A DNA stretch of 64,000 nt, taken from NCBI RefSeq assembly GCF_002128425.1, contig NZ_NESS01000003.1, forward strand, positions 62,001-126,000, written 5' to 3'. This stretch comes from Gottfriedia acidiceleris. GTDB taxonomy: Bacteria; Bacillota; Bacilli; Bacillales; Bacillaceae_G. Under the pieces are notes generated by a model. The model worked only from the letters and a program-made list of their open reading frames with translations. It ran no database searches and was not told where the DNA came from. Each line of letters begins with the position of its first letter. Within the stretch, counting starts at the first letter, position 1. Both the position numbers and the translations under genes were made by a program. Below are positions 27,308-36,350 of the stretch, in pieces.

Positions 27308-27316
27308 TCGTTCATA

Positions 27317-27466
27317 TTATTTATCTGTTTTTTTTTGCTTCTGTTTCAAATACTCCGCACGCATTTTTTCAAGTTGCTGCTTTTTATCAAATTTGGCAGG
27401 CGTTTGTTTTTCATGAAACTTTGTCACAGCTTTCTGACCTTTCGTATCCAATTGATATTTTCCCAC
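27317..27466 (-). CDS. small basic hypothetical protein, 49 aa
   Basis: A Lys/Gln-rich 49-residue peptide beginning MGKYQLDTKGQKAVTKFHEK and ending KQKQKKTDK. The GTG at 27466 is preferred because AGGTG sits six bases upstream; the GTG at 27475 has a weaker site. A strong terminator lies 10 bases after the stop, which supports a real gene. The charged helix (QLEKMRAEYLKQKQ) suggests a nucleic-acid- or membrane-surface-binding peptide. I do not recognise a named family. Confidence 0.6.
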   Translation of the reverse strand: MGKYQLDTKGQKAVTKFHEKQTPAKFDKKQQLEKMRAEYLKQKQKKTDK

Positions 27467-27808
27467 TTTGTTCACCTACTTTTCTGTCCTTAAAAAGAAT
27501 CTATTCAATAAATATAATATACCTTATTTACTGAAGTAAACCTTATTACTTTATATGTGTACTGCTAACTTTGCATATATCCAGTTTAAACAGAAAAGCT
27601 AGTTGCAGACTAGATTGCTGAAAAATTAAACTTGATGCTGTATATGCTGAACTTTTACCTCACCAGTAAAGTTCCATTTGATCATATCATAGAAGACATA
27701 AAGATTTTGCAAAAGTAACAATCCAAAAACTTTGAATAACGATGTGTTCAAAGGGCATTCTAACTATTGTTGCAATTTCAAATCACAATAATTAGGAGGA
27801 TTTTACTT
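27467..27808. other. AT-rich intergenic region
   Basis: I see no gene, clear promoter or repeat in this stretch apart from the Shine-Dalgarno of the next gene (AGGAGG at 27793-27798). Confidence 0.5.
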
Positions 27809-27967
27809 ATGACACAACATCAACATTCCCATAGATCTGGTGAAACAGTAATGGAAACAGGTCACTATATTGACGCAGACGGAGAACATATTGAATTAAC
27901 AGCTGGGCAAAAGTTTCCTAACTGCCCTTCTTCAGGTCAACCCACTAATTGGAAGCACGAGCAGTAA
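27809..27967 (+). CDS. YjzC-like small protein
   Basis: A 52-residue protein with a His-rich start (MTQHQHSHRSGE) and the YjzC-family pattern GHYIDADGEHIELTAGQKFP followed by NCPSSGQPTNW. The true start is the ATG at 27809, behind TTAGGAGGA; the longer frame from 27767 has no site. The family is widespread in Bacillaceae and uncharacterised. The Cys-Pro with conserved Phe-Pro and Trp suggests a small metal- or ligand-binding fold. It is monocistronic with its own terminator. Confidence 0.82.
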   Translation: MTQHQHSHRSGETVMETGHYIDADGEHIELTAGQKFPNCPSSGQPTNWKHEQ

Positions 27968-27983
27968 TAAATGTATAAATGAA

Positions 27984-28015
27984 AGGCGGCTTACAATGAT
28001 GTAAAGCTGTCTTTA
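27984..28015 (+). terminator. terminator after yjzC-like gene
   Basis: GGCGGCTTACA pairs with TGTAAAGCTGTC around ATGA, with a short T run after it. Confidence 0.6.
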
Positions 28016-28136
28016 AAGATAGACAGAAATACTTCGAAATATAAATAGGCAATAATAAAGCCCAAATAGATATGTTTTCATACAAAACACTCTACTAAAA
28101 AGTAAATATGATAATCTCTCATGTATTACTAAACAT

Positions 28137-28323
28137 TCAATTCAAATATTTAACTAGGTATTCTGCATCTTTGCCTACACCGTAAAGAAGTCCTGACCCT
28201 CTAGTATACTGCCATGGTAATCCTAAAAAGAATAACCCTTTAACTGGGGTAACCCCTCTTTCATGAATAGGAATACATTTTTCATTCATGACATCATCTA
28301 TTTCGAGCCAACTATAATTAGTT
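28137..28323 (-). pseudogene. FAD-dependent monooxygenase (CzcO-like) C-terminal relic
   Basis: About 60 codons on the minus strand read SWLEIDDVMNEKCIPIHERG, VTPVKGLFFLGLPWQYTRGS, GLLYGVGKDAEYL and a stop. This matches the C-terminal GVT-x-PGLYFLGLPW...RGS-LL-GVG-DAEYLA segment of CzcO/YpdA-type flavoprotein monooxygenases. Nothing upstream continues the frame, so only the tail remains. A multicopper-oxidase relic follows at once on the same strand. Confidence 0.65.
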
Positions 28324-28377
28324 TACATTTATTGGAGTTGAGTCGAATAATGGGAGTACATGACAATGATAAATTTG

Positions 28378-28816
28378 TTAGCCATATTGTTTTGCTTCAA
28401 ATTCATTAGTAAATGATTGTCCAGGCATAACTGGTATTAGACCATCCATACTAGGCGGATGCATACAATGAAAATGAATAGAATGTGGATGACTTCCCTT
28501 ATTTGTAAAGTGGAAACGTAACAGATCACCTTGGTCCAGGAATCGTCCCATTGAACGTCCAACCTGGAAATTTAATTCCTTTTGCAATTTCAATTTCTTT
28601 ATCAATTGCAACAACAGTATCACTATTCATTAAGCCCTTTTACATTGTAATAACAAAAGATAGCGCAAAAAGTATTGGTAATAAAACACTTATCTTTTTT
28701 AGAAAACTTAAAAGCAAAAACACAAGGAATATTAGAGACATTCCCATCAACATAATAACTTCATCGGTTACATCTGTAATTTGTTTATATTCATAGTTTG
28801 GTGGCGTTCATCGAAA
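28378..28816 (-). pseudogene. multicopper oxidase N-terminal relic
   Basis: A Shine-Dalgarno and ATG near 28800 open a frame that breaks after six codons. Another frame gives a membrane anchor (EVIMLMGMSLIFLVFLLLSF). Next comes VVAIDKEIEIAKGIKFPGWT then FNGTIPGP, a break with about six residues lost, then GDLLRFHFTNKGSHPHSIHF and HCMHPPSMDGLIP. These are the type 1/3 copper-site segments (HSIHFH) of two-domain multicopper oxidases. The C-terminal half is gone. At least two frameshifts make it non-functional. Confidence 0.7.
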
Positions 28817-29160
28817 AATCTCCTTTCCTTAGTGTCATAATACAGGCAGTAATGTTGTCCACATACTTGAGATTTTCCAAATACAAAATGGAATTCCGAA
28901 AAATAATATTATCAAATCTTCGAAAGAACTGATCATACAAGAAGATATATACATGTTCCAAAAACAAGGGAAGGAATAAAAAATCAGTGATATGAATTAG
29001 GAAAATGTCTGTGATTAGCTTATATTAATCAACTATGGAGACGACCAATACATTTTGGAACTAATTTGAAGGGAAAACAGTTTTATTTTGTTATGACCAA
29101 AAGAACTTGCATAGGAAGTATGTGCAATCCACTTAGTAATAGGTGATTTTTTGTATTTAA
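28817..29160. other. intergenic, no gene seen
   Basis: About 340 AT-rich bases with no convincing reading frame, promoter or repeat on either strand. Confidence 0.5.
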
Positions 29161-29205
29161 AAGGGCTTCCCAAAAGTCAGTTCTCCTAACTTAAGGGAAA
29201 GCCCA
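29161..29205 (-). terminator. terminator of APC permease
   Basis: GGGCTTTCCC pairs with GGGAAGCCC around an internal loop, followed by T4 on the minus strand, right after the permease stop. Confidence 0.75.
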
Positions 29206-29209
29206 ATTT

Positions 29210-30622
29210 TTATTTATGCAGCTTTATTTGTGGTGCTTCTATACTGTCACACTGATTTAATTTACTGTTTTTATAACCGTAAGTAGCGTAAATTACTAAA
29301 CCTATTACTAACCAAACTACGAATCCCTTCCAAGTAAATGCTGAAAGTTGGAACATTAAATATCCACAGAATAAAATTGCTAATACTGGAACAACAGGAA
29401 CCCAAGGAGTTTTAAATCCACGTTTTAAGTTTGGATGAGTTTTTCTTAAGACTAAAATACCAAGTGATACAGCTGAGAAGGCAAATAATGTACCAATATT
29501 TGTTAATTCGGCTAGTTTATTCAATGGAATTAAACCAGCAAATGCAGCAACTAATCCACCAGTTACCCATGTACTTACAACCGGTACTTGAGTTTTACCA
29601 TTAACTTTTGATAATTTTTTCGGAAGTAAACCATCTCTACTGATTGAGTAGAATAAACGTGTTTGTCCAAACATCATTACGATTAAAACTGTAGTAATAC
29701 CAATTATTGCACCTAGTGAAATGAAACCAGCTGCCCAATCTTGGTGGATAAATGATAAAGCAAAAGCAACAGGATCTTTAACACCAAGTTGATCGAACGG
29801 CACGATACCCGTAAGAATTAAGGAAACAACGATATATAAGATTGTGCAAATTGTTAATGCAGAAATAATACCGATTGGTAAGTTACGTTGAGGATTTTTT
29901 ACTTCCTCAGCAGCAGTAGATACTGCATCAAAACCAAAGTAAGCAAAAACAACCACTGCAGCTCCAGCTGTTACACCAGAGAATCCCATTGGCATAAACG
30001 GTGTCCAGTTTCCTGGCTCAACATACCAAACACCTATAGCGATGAAAAGAATTACTACTGCTAATTTAACAATTACCATTACAGTGTTTAGTTTTGCAGA
30101 TTCTTTTACACCTCTAGTAAGAACGAATGTAACTAATAATACGATAAGAACTGCTGGTAAATCTATAAAAGTTCCTTTAGAAGGATCAAATGCACTTGTT
30201 AATGCTGTTGGGAAATGAATTCCAAAACCTGATAATAAACTTTGGAAGTAACCAGACCATCCACTAGCTACAGCTGATGAAGCCAGTCCATATTCAAGTA
30301 CCATATCCCAACCTAATATCCATGCCACAATTTCACCGAATGCGACATAACTATACGTATATGCGCTACCTGCCTCAGGAATCATTGATGCAAATTCAGA
30401 GTAACATAATGCAGCAAATGTACAGGCTAAACCTGCAATTATAAATGAAAGTATAAGTGCTGGACCAGCATAATCTGCTGCTGCTACACCAGTTAGAACG
30501 AAAATCCCAGTACCAATAATTGCACCTATTCCTAGCATTGTTAAGTCAAATGCACCTAAAACTTTATTAAGTGAACTGTTAGATAATCCACTCGTTACTG
30601 ATTTTTTTCGAAATAAATTCAT
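29210..30622 (-). CDS. APC-family amino acid permease (YfnA/CAT-like)
   Basis: A 470-residue permease with 12 predicted helices and the APC helix-1 motif GIGAIIGTGIFVLTGVAA. The helix-6 region has VVVFAYFGFDAVSTAAEEVKNP, typical of the cationic amino-acid transporter subgroup (YfnA, GkApcT). It likely imports an amino acid by proton symport. AGGAGG precedes the ATG. It is monocistronic, with a strong terminator. The 335 bases upstream (30623-30957) hold no gene. Substrate is unknown. Confidence 0.9.
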   Translation of the reverse strand: MNLFRKKSVTSGLSNSSLNKVLGAFDLTMLGIGAIIGTGIFVLTGVAAADYAGPALILSFIIAGLACTFAALCYSEFASMIPEAGSAYTYSYVAFGEIVAWILGWDMVLEYGLASSAVASGWSGYFQSLLSGFGIHFPTALTSAFDPSKGTFIDLPAVLIVLLVTFVLTRGVKESAKLNTVMVIVKLAVVILFIAIGVWYVEPGNWTPFMPMGFSGVTAGAAVVVFAYFGFDAVSTAAEEVKNPQRNLPIGIISALTICTILYIVVSLILTGIVPFDQLGVKDPVAFALSFIHQDWAAGFISLGAIIGITTVLIVMMFGQTRLFYSISRDGLLPKKLSKVNGKTQVPVVSTWVTGGLVAAFAGLIPLNKLAELTNIGTLFAFSAVSLGILVLRKTHPNLKRGFKTPWVPVVPVLAILFCGYLMFQLSAFTWKGFVVWLVIGLVIYATYGYKNSKLNQCDSIEAPQIKLHK

Positions 30623-30957
30623 AAAAACCTCCTCTAAATTCTTGAGCTACTTTTCCAATTTTAATTATTTAGTACTTTCATAGTTGTTTGTAAAAAATAG
30701 AAAATTCGGACAACTAAAACCATAAAAATTTAATTGTTTGAATTAAACGCGATTTTTATCTTATCATACGATTTGTAACTATACAAAGCATATTTCAACA
30801 AAATAAAATATTCAGAAAATGTGTAGAAAGACTATATTCAGATCCTTTTCTAAAATTAAATAAACAAAGACAGCATTGGCTTATTATCCGTACCCTTGTT
30901 ACAACTTGACTACAACACTTTTACTCTCCATGCAATTTGAAGAAACAAATTTATTGG

Positions 30958-31875
30958 CTAATCCACCAACTGCTTTGATTCTAAATAGAGCGATTGAATG
31001 AATTTTTTCATATTGATACGGCTTTGATTAGTGCTTTTTTCACTTTTACCTTCAAGCTCTAACATTTTCTTTCGGACTTCCGAGAAATCGAAAAATGTGG
31101 ATGAATACGCTTCGAATTTTGGATTCGTGTAATCTGTTAATCCTAATGAGGCAATATGGATGAGCACATGGTAAATAGCTCTGCGAACCCGTTGTTCGGA
31201 GGCTTTCGATTCTTTTTGTATTTCCGCCTCGGTAGCCTGTTCCCCAAGCGTTTTTTTTGCATACCCATAAAATATGTCTTTTAGAGACGGAAAGATGTAG
31301 AAGGATCCAAACTTTTGTTTTTGGTCCTGCAGGAATTCTAAAATATTCATCAAGTCTTCACTACCGCTTTCTCCGATAATCCCTAAATCAGAAATCAATG
31401 AACGGCCGGCTTCGATTATGTTTTTTGTATGAGAAGAGCCGAATGGTGGCGACTGATGACCTTTTAATAAAGTTAACGATTCTTGTATGCCTCGAATTGA
31501 TTTTTCCAGAATCACCCGTTCGTTAACCTTTTTTAACACTACTGAGATTTCAATGCGGTTTAACGGCTTAGTGATGTAGTATTCTGCTCCTAAACTATAT
31601 ACTTCCCCTATGAGCTCCTTTGCCTCTACTTGCGAAATCATCACGAATTTCCCCTTGAATTCAGAAGAAAGAACACGAATTGTTTCAATTCCATCCCTCT
31701 TTGGCATCAGTAAATCAATAAGTACTACGTCTACTTTTTTGAGCGCAAGCAAGTCATTGTCTACCAATGATCCGTCTTCTGCTTCACCCATCACTTTGCC
31801 TAAATCCTCATCCTCAATCAAGTCTATCAGCATCGCTCTAATAGCTGGATCATCGTCTATTATAAAATAATTCAT
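30958..31875 (-). CDS. response regulator with YcbB domain (GlnL-like)
   Basis: A 305-residue regulator. The receiver domain (1-120) has the acidic pair in IDDDP, phosphoacceptor Asp54 (VLIDLLMPKRDG) and Lys in YITKPL. The C-terminal YcbB-type domain (about 150-300) holds YGYAKKTLGEQATEAEIQ and VRRAIYHVLIHIASLGL. B. subtilis GlnL/YcbB has the same layout and controls glutamine use. It starts five bases after the sensor-kinase stop, so both are co-translated. The divergent symporter gene at 33316 is the probable target. Confidence 0.9.
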   Translation of the reverse strand: MNYFIIDDDPAIRAMLIDLIEDEDLGKVMGEAEDGSLVDNDLLALKKVDVVLIDLLMPKRDGIETIRVLSSEFKGKFVMISQVEAKELIGEVYSLGAEYYITKPLNRIEISVVLKKVNERVILEKSIRGIQESLTLLKGHQSPPFGSSHTKNIIEAGRSLISDLGIIGESGSEDLMNILEFLQDQKQKFGSFYIFPSLKDIFYGYAKKTLGEQATEAEIQKESKASEQRVRRAIYHVLIHIASLGLTDYTNPKFEAYSSTFFDFSEVRKKMLELEGKSEKSTNQSRINMKKFIQSLYLESKQLVD

Positions 31876-31880
31876 TTGAT

Positions 31881-33161
31881 TTATCCTTTCTGTATCATCG
31901 CATTAATTGGAAGCTCGATAACAAATACTGTTTCTTTATGACTTTCTTTTAGCTTAATATGTCCGCCAAGCTTGTCCACGGTTAGTTTCACATATGAAAG
32001 TCCAATTCCTGTAGAAGGATTGCCGGAAGCATCATACTTAGATGTAAACCCCTCTTTAAAAATGACTTCTTTCAACTTCGGTGCAATGCCTGGTCCATTA
32101 TCACAGACATGAAATTCTACAATCCAGTCTCTTCGAATGACATACAACGATACATGTCCCTCTTGCTCAATGGCTTCCACCGCATTTGCGATCAAGTTAT
32201 TTATCAAAGATAATACCCTATATACATGATATGGCGGATGTTCCCCTTCGACGTGCATAGAAAACGAAATGTGTTTATTCAATAACTCGGCATACCGTCT
32301 ATTGGAAACAAGGATAATGTTACACAGTAACTCAATGCCCATGTAGTCCTCTAGCTTTTCTGTAGAAATCAACTGTGATAGTCCAGCATAAATTCGCTGA
32401 TTATCTTTTTTTACTTCATGCACGAGACTTGCAATTTGCAGTGCGGTTTGGGAAAAATGCACATGAGAAACTTCCGATTTCAACCTACGATAAAAATCAT
32501 AACTTATGCGGGTGATTTCTTCCGCATTTTGCATTGTTTTCTTAAGCTGTACCGATTCCTCATACAAATTCGAGATGAACAACAGCATTTGCTCGTTTTG
32601 TCTACGCTGCTCTTCCACTGCCAATTTTGATTCTCTCAGTTTAAAAATGTTAAAAAAGCCAAGTACGAAAAAACTTCGAATAAACGCGATAAAGATAATC
32701 TGTTCGATTGAGTGAAATGCAATCATTTTATCCGCTATAGAGTATCGAATCACCATTTCAACTAAACTTGCACCAATTTCTATGACCATTCCTAGTAATC
32801 CTATCATAAATGGCTTGTTATGCTGCTCATTCATCTTAGTAAAATGAAAGATGAAAGCGAACACCACGTAATAAAAGAGTACCGGAAAATGACTGTAAAA
32901 TGCCTCATCAACCGGTATGTTACTGATTAGGGCCGCCAAAAAAAACCGAAATACAAACACACTTGTCCCAGTCAAAATTCCTGCAATATTCGGGTGAATG
33001 CCCCTTCCCAATAACAAAAATAAGAAAAATGCCGGTGTCCCCAGGCTAACACGGAAAGCATCATTGAACGGATAGAATTTAAACTCTCCAGCGAGCGGAA
33101 CGGTTATCATCAAAAATACAACTGCTAAAATTCGTTCCTTCAGTTCGACACCTCCAAACAT
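31881..33161 (-). CDS. sensor histidine kinase (GlnK/YcbA-like)
   Basis: A 426-residue membrane kinase: about six N-terminal helices (to about 175), a coiled coil (180-220), a phosphoacceptor His248 in SLVHEVKKDNQRI, N-box NLIANAVEAIE, and G-boxes DNGPGIAP and GIGLSY. It pairs with the YcbB-type regulator. The ATG at 33161 overlaps GGAGG. A CTG at 33143, seven bases after GGAGG, could be the real start. The membrane sensor probably detects glutamine, glutamate or a dicarboxylate. Confidence 0.88.
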   Translation of the reverse strand: MFGGVELKERILAVVFLMITVPLAGEFKFYPFNDAFRVSLGTPAFFLFLLLGRGIHPNIAGILTGTSVFVFRFFLAALISNIPVDEAFYSHFPVLFYYVVFAFIFHFTKMNEQHNKPFMIGLLGMVIEIGASLVEMVIRYSIADKMIAFHSIEQIIFIAFIRSFFVLGFFNIFKLRESKLAVEEQRRQNEQMLLFISNLYEESVQLKKTMQNAEEITRISYDFYRRLKSEVSHVHFSQTALQIASLVHEVKKDNQRIYAGLSQLISTEKLEDYMGIELLCNIILVSNRRYAELLNKHISFSMHVEGEHPPYHVYRVLSLINNLIANAVEAIEQEGHVSLYVIRRDWIVEFHVCDNGPGIAPKLKEVIFKEGFTSKYDASGNPSTGIGLSYVKLTVDKLGGHIKLKESHKETVFVIELPINAMIQKG

Positions 33162-33315
33162 TAAACATTTTACTCAAACCTTTGGAAAATTGAAATAGTT
33201 GTGAGAAAATTATTTATTTTTTATTTTTTATTTGTAGGTTTTTGTATGATTCGGTATGATTTCGAGTGGAATCGCTTACATTCATATTCTTAATAACCTT
33301 GAAGGGGTGTATGGG

Positions 33316-34602
33316 ATGAAAAAACTAAAACTCGGGTTAGCTTGGCAGATTGTAATTGGTCTCATTTTAGGTATCGCAGTTGGAGCTGCCTTTTATGGAA
33401 ATCCAAGTATTGAAGGATTCCTAAAGCCGATTGGAGATATTTTTATTCGTTTAATCAAAATGATTGTTATTCCTATTGTTGTCTCAAGCTTAATTGTCGG
33501 TGTTGCCGGTGTTGGGAATATGAAAAAGCTTGGTAAACTCGGTGGTAAAACAATTTTATATTTTGAAATCATTACAACTATTGCCATTCTTGTTGGATTG
33601 CTAGCGGCAAATATCTTTCAACCCGGTAGCGGCGTTGATATGTCATCATTACAGAAAACAGATATCGGAAGCTATATACAAACAACCGAAACGACGAAAA
33701 GCCACGGTTTTGCTGAAACTTTCGTCAATATCGTTCCGCCAAATATCATTTCAGCAATGACAGAAGGAAACATGTTAGCCATTATTTTCTTTTCTGTTTT
33801 ATTCGGACTAGGTGTGGCAGCGATTGGTGAAAAAGGAAAACCAGTCTTAAAGTTTTTCGAGGGTACAGCTGAAGCAATGTTCTATGTGACAAATCTAATT
33901 ATGAAGTTTGCTCCATTTGGTGTATTTGCATTAATTGGTGTAACTGTATCAAAATTCGGTGTCCAATCACTGATCCCATTAAGTAAGTTAACGATTCTTG
34001 TTTATTCAACGATGATTTTCTTTGTGTTAGTTGTTTTAGGACTTGTTGCAAGATGGGCAGGCATTAACATTATTCATTTTATTAAGTTATTAAAAGATGA
34101 ACTGATCCTTGCTTATTCAACGGCTAGTTCTGAGACTGTTTTACCTCGTATTATGAATAAAATGGAGAAATTTGGATGCCCTAAAGGAATCACATCGTTC
34201 GTTATCCCAACAGGATATTCTTTCAACTTAGATGGCTCTACGTTATATCAAGCATTAGCGGCCATTTTTATTGCACAAATGTATGGTATTGATTTATCGA
34301 TTAGCGACCAAATCTCATTAGTACTTGTATTGATAGTAACATCTAAAGGAATTGCAGGGGTTCCGGGAGTTTCGTTTGTTGTATTGTTGGCAACGCTCGG
34401 TACAGTTGGAATTCCGGTAGAAGGATTAGCGTTTATCGCAGGTATTGACCGTCTTTTAGATATGGCGAGAACAGCAGTTAACGTCGTAGGTAACTCGCTT
34501 GCGGCAGTTGTTATTTCTAAATCAGAAGGTCAATTCGATAAACAAAAAGCGCAAGCTTATATTAAATCACTTGATTCCGGTAAGCAAACAAATGTAGCAT
34601 AA
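33316..34602 (+). CDS. dicarboxylate/amino acid:cation symporter (GltP/DctP family)
   Basis: A 428-residue DAACS carrier. It shows the helical hairpin HP1 serine region LAYSTASSETVLPRIM, the helix-7 motif NLDGSTLYQALAAIFIAQ, HP2 GIAGVPGVSFVVLLATL and the helix-8 motif DRLLDMARTAVNVVGNSLAA. It takes up glutamate, aspartate or C4-dicarboxylates with Na+ or H+. The ATG at 33316 follows AAGGGG by eight bases. It is divergent from the GlnKL-like system, which probably induces it. The helix-8 Arg of glutamate carriers is present as MARTAVN. Confidence 0.93.
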   Translation: MKKLKLGLAWQIVIGLILGIAVGAAFYGNPSIEGFLKPIGDIFIRLIKMIVIPIVVSSLIVGVAGVGNMKKLGKLGGKTILYFEIITTIAILVGLLAANIFQPGSGVDMSSLQKTDIGSYIQTTETTKSHGFAETFVNIVPPNIISAMTEGNMLAIIFFSVLFGLGVAAIGEKGKPVLKFFEGTAEAMFYVTNLIMKFAPFGVFALIGVTVSKFGVQSLIPLSKLTILVYSTMIFFVLVVLGLVARWAGINIIHFIKLLKDELILAYSTASSETVLPRIMNKMEKFGCPKGITSFVIPTGYSFNLDGSTLYQALAAIFIAQMYGIDLSISDQISLVLVLIVTSKGIAGVPGVSFVVLLATLGTVGIPVEGLAFIAGIDRLLDMARTAVNVVGNSLAAVVISKSEGQFDKQKAQAYIKSLDSGKQTNVA

Positions 34603-34654
34603 TCTTTCTTAACATGATAATTGAGTAGACCTAGATTCACTGACTACTAAATTG

Positions 34655-34691
34655 CAGGCATTGACTTCATTTCTTATGCCTTCGCTTTTTT
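34655..34691 (+). terminator. terminator of the symporter
   Basis: AGGCAT pairs with ATGCCT across a 14-base loop, followed by TCGCTTTTTT. Confidence 0.6.
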
Positions 34692-34758
34692 AAAATGAGA
34701 TCAAGCTCTACTTCTTGTAATCAACTAATATATATAACAATTAATCGTTGAAATTAAA

Positions 34759-34805
34759 AGCCTGTATCTTCAAATACCCAGTAATTTTCGATACAGGCTC
34801 TTTCT
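34759..34805. terminator. second hairpin between symporter and EamA gene
   Basis: AGCCTGTATC pairs perfectly with GATACAGGCT across a 21-base loop, with CTTTCT after it. A further stem, GGGAAACTC/GAGTTTCTC with T6 on the minus strand (34838-34877), probably ends the EamA gene. The region 34603-35027 holds no gene. Confidence 0.6.
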
Positions 34806-35027
34806 ATCTATTAACATTGTTATGTTTAGACTGACAAAAAAGAGAAACTCGCAGGATAAAGAGTTTCCCTAAAAAATAGGTGATATTGGTAAAAAAGAAA
34901 AATGTAACTGTACTTTATTATATAATAATTATTATGTATTGTATTAGTTATTCGCCTTTCTTGTTGGAAGTATTTTCCACCGTTATATAACTAAAGCAAT
35001 ACATTAGTTACACAAGAAAAGCCTTAG

Positions 35028-35927
35028 TTAACCCTGAATAGGCAATTTCATATTCTGATTTCTCGTTCCAAAACCTAATGCAATCGCGGCGCCAATACAG
35101 CAAAAAAAGCAACCAGCAATCAAATACACTGATGGATCAGACTCACCGATTAAAACAGAGGCCACTCCACCAATTGCGGGGAAAAGGGCGACCATATAGC
35201 CACTTTGAGCTCCTCCAATTTTTTCTACTAGCTTCAAATAGAATAACCATGCAGCAAAAGAAGCAACCAGCGTTAAATATAGCAACGCAGATAAGTACGT
35301 AAAAGAAGTTGAAATAATAATTTCTTTCCCTTGAAACCATATTATTGCTCCCATAAATAAACTGCCCACTGTAAATCCAATTGCATTTGCATAAATGGGA
35401 TCAACCTTGCGATTTGCATTTCTTGCAGAGCAGGCGTCACCAACCGCTGTTAGGAGAGTACCTAGGAAAGCGAAAATAATTCCTTTTATGTCATGGAACC
35501 CTTGAAAATTTTCCAGTGAAGGATAAATTAGAATACACACTCCCAATACACCAAGAATACCTCCAATTAGAACTCGCGAATGTAATTTTTCTTTTAAAAA
35601 AATCCGGAGAGCAATCGGAGTTAAAATCACTTTTAAAGAAAATACCAGTGTTACGATTGCTGCAGAACTCAAAATTGTAGCGTAATAAAGACACAGATAG
35701 CTTAATGCAAAGTTACATATTCCAAATGCCATTACAAACGGGATATCTTTTCTTGTTGGTCTCCCCTTTGGGCGAATGAACAAAACAAGAACTAAAAATA
35801 AAAAGGCTGTCATAACTAGTCGAAAAGTTAAGGATAATTCCAAGCTTACTGGAGTTCCTTGAATTTTTACAGCAATAAAATTTAGTCCCCATACAATCAA
35901 GCAAAACATATACATAAATTTTATCAT
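35028..35927 (-). CDS. EamA/DMT-superfamily transporter
   Basis: A 299-residue protein with ten predicted helices in two EamA repeats (first LIVWGLNFIAVKIQGTP; second IIFAFLGTLLTAVGDACSAR), as in RhaT/YdcZ-type metabolite exporters. AGAGGT precedes the ATG at 35927. Monocistronic. The substrate is unknown; amino acids or drugs are usual. It is unlike the EamA relic at 27.1 kb in its preserved C-terminus. Confidence 0.88.
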   Translation of the reverse strand: MIKFMYMFCLIVWGLNFIAVKIQGTPVSLELSLTFRLVMTAFLFLVLVLFIRPKGRPTRKDIPFVMAFGICNFALSYLCLYYATILSSAAIVTLVFSLKVILTPIALRIFLKEKLHSRVLIGGILGVLGVCILIYPSLENFQGFHDIKGIIFAFLGTLLTAVGDACSARNANRKVDPIYANAIGFTVGSLFMGAIIWFQGKEIIISTSFTYLSALLYLTLVASFAAWLFYLKLVEKIGGAQSGYMVALFPAIGGVASVLIGESDPSVYLIAGCFFCCIGAAIALGFGTRNQNMKLPIQG

Positions 35928-36350
35928 TAATATTACCTCTTCCTACTGTTCCTCCAGTAATTGTAACAAATCAAACTAAAGTAGTTCAAAAGATTCTCGA
36001 TTCAATTCTTTCAATAATTTGCTTTTTAGTTCAATTAAAAAGCGACCTTCTATTGAAGAATCGCATTGTTTTAGTTGAACAAGTACTCACATTTCCGTTA
36101 ATTTATTTGCCTTCGTGCCAAGCTTTTAAGACATAATACAAAAAAATCTCCTATTATAGAGTTGTCATTCACAGACTTAGAAAATCTAATTTTTAAATTC
36201 TAGGTTGGTAGTCTTAATTTAAGTCTGTCTAAAAAATGAAAAATCCCTAAATTAAAACCTTTTTGGTTTGGTGGTTTGACAGTTTCGTTCATATCAGTTG
36301 CATAGAACGTTTAAGCATTGACTAATAACTGTCCCCATCCTTACAGGAAA
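35928..36350. repeat. intergenic region with hairpin-repeat copy
   Basis: No gene is seen. At about 36033-36090, AAAAAGCGA...TTGAAGAATCGC forms a hairpin and is followed by TTTTAGTTGAAC, the tail of a dispersed repeat also found at 37.15, 41.0, 43.27, 44.9 and 45.65 kb. Confidence 0.5.
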
